64,000 bases of DNA from an uncultured Roseobacter sp. (lineage in GTDB: Bacteria > Pseudomonadota > Alphaproteobacteria > Rhodobacterales > Rhodobacteraceae): assembly GCF_947495275.1 (NCBI RefSeq), contig NZ_CANLYL010000003.1, positions 1 to 64,000 of the forward strand. The letters are read 5' to 3'. Of this stretch, positions 36,043 to 43,947 are shown in pieces (the first letter of the stretch is position 1; every line of letters starts with the position of its first letter). The position numbers and the translations under genes are program-made. Below the pieces are notes generated by a model. The model made no database searches, was not told the DNA's origin, and was given only the letters and a program-made list of their open reading frames with translations.

Positions 36043-36770
36043 GAAAAAATCCGGAAATACAGCCAATCTGGAAGAAATTGGCTCGCGCGGAACACCAAGG
36101 AGAACAGGCGCGGGAAACTGACCTTGAACTTGTCGGTATTCATCTGCTTGAACATCTCTTCTGCGGCTTGTTCTGCTGTCATGATAAACGGCATCTTGAA
36201 GTCGTTCTTGTCGGTCAACTGGGTCTTGATGAAACCGGGATTGGCGAGTTGAACCTGCACGCCGGTATCGCGTAAATCAGCATACATGCATTCGGCCAGC
36301 GACATGGTACCGGCCTTGGAGGCGGTATAACCGATGGATCCGGGCAAACCCCGAAACCCGCTTAGACTGCCGGTAATGACAATATGCCCTTCATCCCGGG
36401 TCACCATGGGCGGAACAATCGCCCCCATGACACGCACCAACCCGGTGAAATTGATGTCCGCCATCGCCGTGGCCTGCTCCGCATTCCAGGCTTCGGCCCC
36501 AAAAGGCCAGTAGACGCCCGCCAGAAACACCACACCGTCAACGCGTCCGACCGCTTCGGCTGCCTCGGTGACGCTTTTGTCGCTCGACACATCAATGGTC
36601 TGAAAGGAGCCTTCATTTGGCAATGTATCGACAAGGTTTTGCAGCTTTTGTTCGGAACGCGCAGAGACGATGACATGCGCGCCCGCGAGACTGAGGCGTT
36701 TTGCCAAAGCAGCACCCAGCCCGTCACTGGCCCCCACAAGCCAATAGCGCTTGCCTTTCCAGGATTTCAT
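36039..36770 (-). CDS. short-chain dehydrogenase/reductase of the RpoE-associated operon
   Basis: A 243-residue SDR. Cofactor motif GASDGLGAALA near 13-23, catalytic serine in ITGSLSG, and the Y-x3-K pair in YTASKAG. The C-terminus is hydrophobic (FSLVFRASQFLPDWLYFRIFS), suggesting membrane or lipid contact. I start at the ATG overlapping the DUF3833 stop. It is the last gene of a fully overlapping five-gene operon whose order matches, from memory, the R. sphaeroides RSP1091-RSP1087 singlet-oxygen operon; lipid modification is a reasonable inference. Confidence 0.85.
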   Translation of the reverse strand: MKSWKGKRYWLVGASDGLGAALAKRLSLAGAHVIVSARSEQKLQNLVDTLPNEGSFQTIDVSSDKSVTEAAEAVGRVDGVVFLAGVYWPFGAEAWNAEQATAMADINFTGLVRVMGAIVPPMVTRDEGHIVITGSLSGFRGLPGSIGYTASKAGTMSLAECMYADLRDTGVQVQLANPGFIKTQLTDKNDFKMPFIMTAEQAAEEMFKQMNTDKFKVSFPRLFSLVFRASQFLPDWLYFRIFS

Positions 36771-37330
36771 CGGGCTTCCTTCGGTCTCATTGTGGCGACG
36801 AGTTCGGCAACCTTGATACCAAACTTGCGGAACTGCGACCGGTTCATGATGGTGCCATTGGGTGTGAGATACATCCAATCGACAGTGTTGAGAACATGCC
36901 CGCCGGAGGCCTCGGGTAGCCGGATTTTGTATTTCAACTGAACCGTGGGGCCGGTCTGACACCCAATGCCATTGCCCACCACATCATCAGCAGTCGCGCG
37001 AATGGCACCATTGTCTTCCATCGTCAGATGCCACTCGCGATCCTGGGTGCTGCCATCATCATAGGTAAAACGCTCTTTCATGGAGCCTGCATTGCCTGAC
37101 CAGGATGCATGAAATTCGGCTACAAACCGGCTGCTCACGCGACCCAACGGTCCATAGATCACGCCTTCGCAGAGTATCGGGCCGTTGAGATGCTCCCGCA
37201 AATCGAATTCTGGCCCTGCGTCTTCATAGTCCTCGGGTTTTTGCGCCGCAAAGCCCCACATACGACCGGCAAGCCAAACAGCGATGAGACCAAGGACGAT
37301 ACCCGCGATCACGTAAACCCAAGCACTCAT
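36767..37330 (-). CDS. DUF3833 family protein, membrane-anchored
   Basis: A 187-residue protein. An N-terminal membrane anchor (about 4-25) is followed by a lipocalin-like beta-rich domain with family motifs FDLREHLNGPILCEGVIYGPLG, KERFTYDDGSTQDREWHL and TVDWMYLTPNGTIMNRSQFRKFG. Members are of unknown function; a lipid-binding role is plausible from the fold and context. Separated from the MFS gene by 3 bases and overlapping the SDR gene by 4. Confidence 0.85.
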   Translation of the reverse strand: MSAWVYVIAGIVLGLIAVWLAGRMWGFAAQKPEDYEDAGPEFDLREHLNGPILCEGVIYGPLGRVSSRFVAEFHASWSGNAGSMKERFTYDDGSTQDREWHLTMEDNGAIRATADDVVGNGIGCQTGPTVQLKYKIRLPEASGGHVLNTVDWMYLTPNGTIMNRSQFRKFGIKVAELVATMRPKEAR

Positions 37331-37333
37331 TTT

Positions 37334-38569
37334 TCAGACCTCTCTCAAATTGGTCACAGCCAACAGGGCGACCGCGACCAGCTTCAGGGCACATGGAACG
37401 GCAGCATAGAGCAATGCGAGCAATACCAGCGTATCTTCGGGATTGTTGGACGCAGCACCACTCTGAAAGCCTGCGCGCTCCAACAAGGGCAGCAATGTCA
37501 CTGCCGCAAAGGCAAGCGTCAGTTTCGACACGAATGACCAAAGTCCAAAACCTTCTGCTGCGGAGGGTGAAATTTGCGCCAGACGTTGTGCGAAAATCGC
37601 GGGCAGCAACGTCAGATCGGCCCCCAATGTCGCTCCGGACGCCACACATATGATCGCAAACAGCACCCAATCTCCAGGACCAAGGGTTAACGTGAGGCCA
37701 AATGCGCAAATGGCAAGGATCATGGCGAGGATCAACACATCTCTGGCCCCGAAGCGCTCAGCCAGACTGCCCCAGACAGGCGCCGCCACGGCAGCCGATA
37801 GGAAAAATACCAAAAGCAGCGGACCTTCGAGACCTGGTGCGTCCAGTCTGCTTTCAACGAAAAACAGGAACAGGGTTGAGCTGACCGCAACAGGGGCAGC
37901 ATTCACCAATGCTATCAGCAACAACCGGCGCGCCAGCTTATCTTTCAACACCGTTCCAAAACCGGTGGCCGGGGGCGTTCCCGCAGAACTCCATTCCTGT
38001 CCCATAACCAATGCGGCCAGTAGAGCCAGACAGCAGAAACCTGCTGCGAACCAAGCAAAGGGAGAGGCCACGTAAGCGGCTAAGGCGACTGGTGCAACAG
38101 CGGCAATACAAACCCCGATCAACGCACCACTTTCCCGCCACCGCGCCAGTTTCAGATGGCCCTGTCCCGATAGCCGCGCGGCCTTCAGGACGCCCTGCGC
38201 ATAAAAATTGATGGTCAGGAAACTGAATGCGGAAAAAACAAGCGTGAGTGTCAGGCCAAACCAGACCAGGGGGGAGAGCAGCGGAGGAATGGCGAACAAT
38301 CCAATCATGGCGACGGCAATCACAGCACAGCCGATGGTTACGCAGATCGCGCGCCTGTCCCGCATTTTCTCAGACAGCTTTCCCAACAGGGGATCCTGCA
38401 CAACGTCCAGCAGTCGCAGCCCGAACAAGACCGCACCGAGTGCCGCGAGAGAGACGCCATATTCATCCACATAGAATTTCGGAGCGTGGATGTAGATCGG
38501 CAACCCGGCGGCCGAAAGCAATGCCGCGAAGAGAGAATATGCCGGAAGGCGTTCGGCTGCTTGCGTCAC
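37334..38569 (-). CDS. MFS transporter, GPH (glycoside-pentoside-hexuronide) type
   Basis: A 411-residue membrane protein with about twelve hydrophobic segments, of the sodium:sugar (melibiose-like) symporter branch. The LFGLRLLDVVQDPLLGKLSEKMRDRR loop between helices 2 and 3 is characteristic. Sugar transport is the family role, but its place in a lipid-modifying operon suggests another cargo, perhaps a lipid or lipid precursor. It overlaps the DUF1365 gene by 4 bases. Confidence 0.85.
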   Translation of the reverse strand: MTQAAERLPAYSLFAALLSAAGLPIYIHAPKFYVDEYGVSLAALGAVLFGLRLLDVVQDPLLGKLSEKMRDRRAICVTIGCAVIAVAMIGLFAIPPLLSPLVWFGLTLTLVFSAFSFLTINFYAQGVLKAARLSGQGHLKLARWRESGALIGVCIAAVAPVALAAYVASPFAWFAAGFCCLALLAALVMGQEWSSAGTPPATGFGTVLKDKLARRLLLIALVNAAPVAVSSTLFLFFVESRLDAPGLEGPLLLVFFLSAAVAAPVWGSLAERFGARDVLILAMILAICAFGLTLTLGPGDWVLFAIICVASGATLGADLTLLPAIFAQRLAQISPSAAEGFGLWSFVSKLTLAFAAVTLLPLLERAGFQSGAASNNPEDTLVLLALLYAAVPCALKLVAVALLAVTNLREV

Positions 38570-39324
38570 CGGGAAACCTCATTTTCGGGCGGAACCGGGC
38601 GCACCCGGTACTTTGCGCCTTTCAGCCAGAGCTTAAACGCCTGCCAGTGGATCAGCGCCAGAACACGCCGCGCACCGAACGGGCGTCGCAATGCCGAACG
38701 CAATATCGCGCCATTGGTCAGAGGTTTACGCTTGCCGGTGAGGGTTGCAATCAATCCCCCGTCTTTTCTTGAATAATCTATCCAGATGCCGATGCGTGCG
38801 TCGGTGATGTCGAAGCGAAACGTGTAACCACCCTCAACCGGCTGGAACGGCGAAACATGGAATATTTTCGCCGCCGTTAGCGTATCGCTGGGGGTAATGG
38901 GCCTGAGATCCATGTGATGGCACAGATAGCTATGACGATCTCCGAAAGTGTTGCTGACCTCAGCAATAACGGTGATCAGGGCTCCGTCCGCCCGCCGACA
39001 AAGCCAGAAACTGACAGGGTTGAAGACATGCCCCAACATACGCGGCTGTGCCAGCAGCTCAATCTTTTCAACACCGGTGATCTGATGGCGCTCAAGAACG
39101 TCGCGCACCCAACCGGCGCCGCGACCCGCACCCGGCGCACCGCCATGGTCAATATCCTGCAATGACGTCAACCCGGGCTTGTTCCGCGAAAACAGGTAAG
39201 GTGTGTGTACCTCTGCCTCGGCGTCCATCAGAACATAGTCCACGGAGTAGCGGAACGCGTTTTCCGCAGCGCCCTTGCGTCCATGAAAGGTTTGGCCGGC
39301 GATATGATCAACTTGCCGTGTCAT
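38566..39324 (-). CDS. DUF1365 family protein (UfaO-like)
   Basis: A 252-residue DUF1365 protein. Seen motifs: FHGRKGAAENAFRYSVDYVLMD, EKIELLAQPRMLGHVFNPVSFWLC, NTFGDRHSY and FHVSPFQPVEGGYTF. As I recall, a DUF1365 gene in the equivalent R. sphaeroides operon is required to make furan fatty acids (UfaO). If so this protein would act on a methylated unsaturated acyl chain in the membrane. It overlaps the FAD oxidoreductase and MFS genes by 4 bases each. Confidence 0.82.
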   Translation of the reverse strand: MTRQVDHIAGQTFHGRKGAAENAFRYSVDYVLMDAEAEVHTPYLFSRNKPGLTSLQDIDHGGAPGAGRGAGWVRDVLERHQITGVEKIELLAQPRMLGHVFNPVSFWLCRRADGALITVIAEVSNTFGDRHSYLCHHMDLRPITPSDTLTAAKIFHVSPFQPVEGGYTFRFDITDARIGIWIDYSRKDGGLIATLTGKRKPLTNGAILRSALRRPFGARRVLALIHWQAFKLWLKGAKYRVRPVPPENEVSR

Positions 39325-40649
39325 TCGGCTGCAATTTTCTGGTTGTGTCTTTCCTGGAGGGCACGGACGACGTCAACGGCGCTCGATAGTCCATCTTCAT
39401 GAAATCCGTTTTTCATCCAGGCGCCACAAAACCAGGTGTTGTTCGTGCCATTGAAGGATTGCACCTTTTTCTGCGCAGCCAGTGCTGCCAGGTCGTAGAC
39501 CGGATGGCGCAGGGTGACATGATCGTATATCAATTCCTCCCGGATCGTGCGTTTGGTGTTCAGGGTCACGAAATGCGGATCATCTTTCGGAATGGGTTGC
39601 AGCGAATTCATCCAGTAGGTCAGGTCAATTCGGTCAGATTGCGCCGCCTGATCTTCCGTATAGACCCAACTGGCCCACGTTTTACGTCGTTTCGGCATAA
39701 TCGTCTCATCCGCATGAAGAATGATGTCATTTGGCTGATAGGCGATTGCCCCCAGGGCCTGCCGTTCCTGATCCGACGCATCCCCAAGAAGGCGCAGACT
39801 GTCGTCTGAGTGGGTCGCGAGGATCACCTCGTCGAACTCCTGCGGATCACTCTGCCAGGCCTGAACAATCACACGCCCGGCATCGCGTTTCACGGATTTG
39901 ACAGCGGTCCCAAGCCGCAGTTGCGCGCCCCGGTCTCGCAGAGCGCTCTCCAGTCTGCGAACGTATTGGATGGAACCACCATCGACCGTGTACCACTGAT
40001 GCTGTCCCGTCACCCCAAGCAGCGCATGGTTCTTGAAAAACTCGATCATCGCATGCGCAGGGAAATCCATGATCTTTTCTGTTGGCGTTGACCAGATCGC
40101 ACCGGAAAGCGGCAACAGATAGTAGTCACGGAACCAGTCTCCGGAACCAAGCTTCTGGAGGAACTCCTCCAGGGTCAGGTTTCTGTCTTGCGCAATATCC
40201 AACGCATGTTTGTTAAAGCTCAGAATATCCCGCACCATCGCCAAGAATGCAGGGGTTACCGCGTTGCGACGTTGTGCAAAGAGCGCATCAAGGGATGTCA
40301 GCGCATATTCCAGCCGACCGCCATCAATTGACGCGCCAAAGCTCATGTTCGACTTGGTGACAGGAACATCCAGCTGTTCAAAAAGCGCCGACATATAAGG
40401 ATAGTTGGCGTAATTGAACACGATGAACCCTGTATCGACGGGCTGATCTTTGTTCTTGCCCGCAACCACCGTCCGCGCATGACCCCCCAGGCGCGGTTCG
40501 GCCTCGAACAGCGTCACCTGATGTTCCTTGCTCATCATGTAAGCCGCAGCCATACCGGATATGCCGCCGCCGATGACAGCAATCCTCAAAGGTTTGCCAT
40601 GACGCCCGCTTTCAGGAAGTGACGTTGCTGTGAGGGTGTCGAAGGGCAT
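39321..40649 (-). CDS. FAD-dependent amine-oxidase-like oxidoreductase (UfaD-like)
   Basis: A 442-residue flavoprotein. The dinucleotide motif VIGGGISGMAAAYMMS (near 25-40) leads to FEAEPRLGGHARTV; the C-terminal FAD contact is NNTWFCGAWMKNGFHEDGLSSA. This subfamily is usually found with DUF1365 and cyclopropane synthases. I place the start at MPFDTLTATS, 32 codons inside the open frame, because a putative promoter lies just upstream. By operon order it corresponds to the flavin oxidase of the singlet-oxygen operon, and the desaturase role (UfaD) in furan fatty acid synthesis is my recollection. Confidence 0.88.
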   Translation of the reverse strand: MPFDTLTATSLPESGRHGKPLRIAVIGGGISGMAAAYMMSKEHQVTLFEAEPRLGGHARTVVAGKNKDQPVDTGFIVFNYANYPYMSALFEQLDVPVTKSNMSFGASIDGGRLEYALTSLDALFAQRRNAVTPAFLAMVRDILSFNKHALDIAQDRNLTLEEFLQKLGSGDWFRDYYLLPLSGAIWSTPTEKIMDFPAHAMIEFFKNHALLGVTGQHQWYTVDGGSIQYVRRLESALRDRGAQLRLGTAVKSVKRDAGRVIVQAWQSDPQEFDEVILATHSDDSLRLLGDASDQERQALGAIAYQPNDIILHADETIMPKRRKTWASWVYTEDQAAQSDRIDLTYWMNSLQPIPKDDPHFVTLNTKRTIREELIYDHVTLRHPVYDLAALAAQKKVQSFNGTNNTWFCGAWMKNGFHEDGLSSAVDVVRALQERHNQKIAAE

Positions 40650-40684
40650 CACTTTAAGGTCCGCAACTCGTTGTGTTGATGGAA

Positions 40685-40714
40685 TGTATACGATGAGCGT
40701 AGAAAAATGGATGC
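40685..40714 (-). promoter_or_regulatory. possible RpoE promoter of the FAD oxidoreductase operon
   Basis: On the minus strand GCATCC (40714-40709) and TATACA (40690-40685) are spaced by exactly 18 bases, the same spacing as the much better rpoE promoter nearby. Only four of six -35 bases match the TGATCC form, so this is tentative. It would give a leader of about 30 bases. Confidence 0.35.
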
Positions 40715-40737
40715 ATCCCGTGTCAAACAAAAAAATT

Positions 40738-40767
40738 TGATCCAATTATGCACCTGCGGCGTAAACG
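40738..40767 (+). promoter_or_regulatory. RpoE-type autoregulatory promoter of rpoE-chrR
   Basis: TGATCC (40738-40743), an 18-base spacer, then TAAACG (40762-40767). This matches the Rhodobacter RpoE consensus as I know it (TGATC, about 18 bases, TAA-rich). It points into rpoE and implies a transcript start near 40774, which argues against translation starting at the upstream in-frame codon at 40748. Confidence 0.7.
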
Positions 40768-40864
40768 GTGCATGTTGGCAAATGTTGAAATTCGACCCAA
40801 GCTAGCGAGTGCTGGCGCAAACTCGATCGGGTTTGTGCGCAATGAAAAGGTAAAGAAACAACCG

Positions 40865-41416
40865 GTGACGCCGAAAAATGCAGCAGCCAGATTGCTTTGG
40901 GTCGAACATGTATCTCGCATTCGGGACCATAAGGATACCCAGGCCTTTGCGGATTTGTTTGATCACTTTGCGCCACGCGTGAAGGGGTTTTTGATCAAGT
41001 CCGGTGCGGATGCATCCTTGGCCGAAGAGTGCACGCAGGATGTTATGGCGACCTTGTGGCACAAAGCGCATCAGTTTGATGCGTCACGCGCGTCCGTTGC
41101 AACGTGGATTTTCACGATTGCGCGGAACCGGAAAATTGACTTGCTGCGCCGTCAGCGCAGACCCGAACCGGAGGACCTCACTTGGGGGCCGGAAGAAGAA
41201 CCAGATCAGGCGGATATTCTGAATCTGCAACAAGAAACGGAACTGCTGGGTGCAGCTTTGGCGGATTTGCCAAGCGCTCAGAGGGAGTTGATAGAAAAGG
41301 CGTATTTCGGGGATCTGACCCATAGCGAAATCGCCGCTGAAACCGGTCTGCCCCTGGGCACGATCAAATCGAGAATACGTCTGGCGCTGGAACGATTGCG
41401 CCATGTAATGAAGTGA
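40865..41416 (+). CDS. rpoE: ECF sigma factor RpoE (ChrR-controlled)
   Basis: An ECF sigma factor of about 183 residues from the GTG chosen. Region 2 runs from AFADLFDHFAPRVKGFLIKSGADASLAEECTQDVMATLWHKA through ATWIFTIARNRKIDLLRRQRR, and region 4 from LPSAQRELIEKAYFGDLTHSEIAAETGLPLGTIKSRIRLALERLR. In R. sphaeroides the homologue responds to singlet oxygen. The start is uncertain: the frame stays open to 40748, ATG 40772 and GTG 40835 are alternatives, but the promoter evidence favours the later codons. It is coupled to chrR. Confidence 0.93.
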   Translation: MTPKNAAARLLWVEHVSRIRDHKDTQAFADLFDHFAPRVKGFLIKSGADASLAEECTQDVMATLWHKAHQFDASRASVATWIFTIARNRKIDLLRRQRRPEPEDLTWGPEEEPDQADILNLQQETELLGAALADLPSAQRELIEKAYFGDLTHSEIAAETGLPLGTIKSRIRLALERLRHVMK

Positions 41417-42081
41417 ATGACATGAGTGAGAACATCAAACACCATCTTAATGACTCCGTGCTTATGGCCTACGCCGCAGGCGCGTTACCCGAAGCTTTCA
41501 ACCTAATGGTTGCGGCACATCTTTCCCTATGCGACGCCTGCAGGGCACAGGCTGAAAGCTTTGAAGCCCTGGGCGGCGAAGTTCTGGAACAGCTCCAGGA
41601 TGGCAAAGAGGCATTGGTGAGCGCTGAGAGCTACGCCGCAACTTTAGCCTTGATCGCAGGCGGCCCTGTTGAAACGGCCGCAACTGAAGATACCGGGTGC
41701 GCTGTACTACCTAAACCGCTGCGCGACTATGTGGGCGGCGACCTGAATGCCATCCGCTGGAAACCAGTTGGCATGGGCGTCAAACAGGCGATCCTGCCAA
41801 CGTCGAAGGAAGCATCCGCCCGGTTGCTTCTTATTCCGGCGGGCACGGCCATGCCCGACCATGGCCACCAAGGCACCGAGATGACGATGGTGCTGCAAGG
41901 GGCGTTTCAGGATGACGACGGCTACTTCGCGCGCGGTGATGTGGAAATCGCAGACAGCGATCTACATCACACGCCCGTGGCGGATATCCATGAGGATTGC
42001 ATCTGCCTCGCGGTCACGGATGCGCCTTTGCAATTTGACCGGTTGATCCCGAAAATAGCACAAAAATTCCTGCGCATCTAA
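41413..42081 (+). CDS. chrR: ChrR, zinc-binding cupin anti-sigma factor
   Basis: A 222-residue anti-sigma factor that holds RpoE inactive until singlet oxygen or organic peroxide is sensed. The zinc anti-sigma site H11, H36, C40, C43 has the same spacing (25, 4, 3) that I recall for R. sphaeroides ChrR. The C-terminal cupin has candidate ligands H150, H152, E156 and H186, again with the same spacing (2, 4, 30). The annotated start is GTG overlapping the rpoE stop; an ATG three codons later is an alternative. It is closed by an intrinsic terminator. Confidence 0.95.
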   Translation: MNDMSENIKHHLNDSVLMAYAAGALPEAFNLMVAAHLSLCDACRAQAESFEALGGEVLEQLQDGKEALVSAESYAATLALIAGGPVETAATEDTGCAVLPKPLRDYVGGDLNAIRWKPVGMGVKQAILPTSKEASARLLLIPAGTAMPDHGHQGTEMTMVLQGAFQDDDGYFARGDVEIADSDLHHTPVADIHEDCICLAVTDAPLQFDRLIPKIAQKFLRI

Positions 42082-42092
42082 CCCAGACAAAT

Positions 42093-42116
42093 ACGGGCCC
42101 GAAAAGGCCCGTTTTT
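42093..42116 (+). terminator. chrR intrinsic terminator
   Basis: ACGGGCC (42093-42099) pairs with GGCCCGT (42106-42112) around CGAAAA, followed by TTTT. It lies 11 bases after the chrR stop; the stem could also serve the convergent leftward operon. Confidence 0.8.
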
Positions 42117-42135
42117 GCACTCAGACGGGCGGCGC

Positions 42136-43086
42136 CTACATATCCGCACACTCCGGCACTGGGCTGATCACCGTGCCGTCTTTGAGGTGTTGAAGCAGGT
42201 TGTCCACGGTCAACGCCCCCATGGCGGCGCGCGTTTCCACCGTGGCACTGCCGACATGCGGCAATAAAACGACGTTATCGAGTTTCCGCAGCGCTTCCGG
42301 AACCTTGGGTTCTTCAACAAAAACGTCGAGACCGGCCCAGCCCAAACGCCCGTCCTGCAAGGCTGCGATCAAGGCGTCCTCATCCACAACACTGCCACGG
42401 CTGACATTGATCAGGGTGCCCTGCGGACCCAGTGCATCAAGCACTTCCCGGTTGACGATCTTGTTGGTCGACGGCCCGCCGGGTGTGATACAGATCAGCA
42501 CATCCACATCCCGCGCCATATCCACGAGATTGCCGTAGTATTTGTAATCCACATCCTTCGGGCTGCGTGAATGGTAAACGACCGTCGTGTCGAAAGGCGC
42601 CAGCTTGTCGGCAATCGCCTGACCGATCCGGCCAAGACCAAGAATACCGACAGTTTGCCCGTCCACCGAGCGGGTCAGCGGCGCATTGCCCTCTGTCTCC
42701 CACCGGCCTGCACGTACATAGGCGTCATCGCGCAACAATTCGCGGTAACAGACCATCATCAGCATCACGGCGGTTGTCGCGACTTCGGCGTTCAGAACGT
42801 TGGGCGTATGGGTGACCACCACGCCCTTTTCCCGGGCTGCGTTCGTGTCGATGGCATCATACCCGACGCCGTAACAACTGATTGCCTTGAGGTTTGGCAA
42901 AGCCGCCATAAACGCCGGTTTCACGCCGTCATGGCCGTTGGTCGCGACATAGTCCACGCCAGCACCGTTTTCATCAAGCCAGGCCTGCGGATCGTCCATG
43001 TCCGATGCCCGGTGAATGGTGAACTTCTCTCCAAGGCGTTCCAGCATCACATCCGTGGCGCCACCAATCATGAATAGATTTGCCAT
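42136..43086 (-). CDS. D-isomer 2-hydroxyacid dehydrogenase
   Basis: A 316-residue NAD(P)-dependent enzyme. Rossmann motif VGILGLGRIGQAIADKL, then RGSVVDEDAL with the catalytic arginine/glutamate region and LLPHVGSATVETR carrying the catalytic histidine. It resembles hydroxypyruvate/glyoxylate reductases. As last gene of the sugar-acid operon it could reduce a keto-acid product or oxidise the lactate or glycolate released by the hydrolase. The chosen ATG follows GAGGAC; it lies after the FAH gene with its start just past that gene's stop. Confidence 0.88.
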   Translation of the reverse strand: MANLFMIGGATDVMLERLGEKFTIHRASDMDDPQAWLDENGAGVDYVATNGHDGVKPAFMAALPNLKAISCYGVGYDAIDTNAAREKGVVVTHTPNVLNAEVATTAVMLMMVCYRELLRDDAYVRAGRWETEGNAPLTRSVDGQTVGILGLGRIGQAIADKLAPFDTTVVYHSRSPKDVDYKYYGNLVDMARDVDVLICITPGGPSTNKIVNREVLDALGPQGTLINVSRGSVVDEDALIAALQDGRLGWAGLDVFVEEPKVPEALRKLDNVVLLPHVGSATVETRAAMGALTVDNLLQHLKDGTVISPVPECADM

Positions 43087-43088
43087 GC

Positions 43089-43937
43089 TCAATTGTCCTC
43101 GGTCACGGTTTGTCGCTGACGACCCAGGCCTTCGATGGTCAGTTCCATCACATCGCCTTTCTTGAGGTAAACGGGGTCAGGTTTCATCCCCATGCCGACA
43201 CCGGGCGGCGTGCCCGTTGTGATCACGTCCCCTGGATGCAACGTCATCAGACCCGAGAGATGTTCAATGATCTCCGCCACGGTAAAAATCATGGTAGAGG
43301 TATTGCCCGTCTGCATCCGTTGACCGTTCACATCGAGGCTCATGGCGAGGTTTTGCGGATCGGCCACCTCGTCACGGGTCACCAGCCACGGACCTGTCGG
43401 GCCAAATGTGTCGCAGGATTTTCCCTTGGTCCATTGCCCGGTCAACTGCGTCTGGAAATGCCGTTCGGAGACATCATTGACAACGCAATATCCCGCAACG
43501 TGGTCCAGCGCGTTTTCCTTGCTGACGTATTTGGCCGTGGTGCCGATGACGACGCCCAATTCCACTTCCCAATCGGTATGGGTCGAGCCGCGCGGCATGG
43601 AAACATCGTCATAAGCACCCACCACGGCTGAATTCGCCTTGAAAAACAGGATCGGGTGTTCCGGGATCGCCGCGCCGGTTTCCGCTGCATGATCCGAGTA
43701 GTTCAGACCGATACACAGAAACTTGCCAATGTTGCCGACACAGGCACCGATGCGCGGGCTGCCCGACACCTCCGGCAGGGTCGACGGATCAATGGCGCGC
43801 AGCTTTTCCAGACCAGCATCTGACAGCACTTCACCCGCGATATCTCCAACATGCGCCGAAAGATCGCGTAACGTTCCCGCAGCGTCCAGCAATCCGGGTT
43901 TTTCAGCGCCCATTGCGCCATAGCGTACAAGTTTCAT
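43089..43937 (-). CDS. fumarylacetoacetate hydrolase family protein (2,4-diketo-3-deoxy sugar acid hydrolase-like)
   Basis: A 282-residue FAH-fold enzyme. Metal-binding acidic residues lie in HPILFFKANSAVVG, HTDWEVELGVVIG and DVSERHFQTQ, with a late VITTGTPPGVGMGMKP signature. The subfamily includes ureidoglycolate lyase and the hydrolase that splits 2,4-diketo-3-deoxy-L-fuconate into pyruvate and lactate. With an IlvD/Edd dehydratase and a DHRS6-like SDR in the same operon, the second activity is the better guess. No allantoin genes are adjacent. Confidence 0.87.
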   Translation of the reverse strand: MKLVRYGAMGAEKPGLLDAAGTLRDLSAHVGDIAGEVLSDAGLEKLRAIDPSTLPEVSGSPRIGACVGNIGKFLCIGLNYSDHAAETGAAIPEHPILFFKANSAVVGAYDDVSMPRGSTHTDWEVELGVVIGTTAKYVSKENALDHVAGYCVVNDVSERHFQTQLTGQWTKGKSCDTFGPTGPWLVTRDEVADPQNLAMSLDVNGQRMQTGNTSTMIFTVAEIIEHLSGLMTLHPGDVITTGTPPGVGMGMKPDPVYLKKGDVMELTIEGLGRQRQTVTEDN

Positions 43938-43947
43938 CTATTCTTCC

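Noticed and set aside
40748..40834. Upstream extension of rpoE to the longest open frame
   Set aside because: The RpoE-type promoter has its -10 element at 40762-40767, so codons upstream of about 40774 would not be in the autoregulated mRNA, and the extension lacks family likeness.
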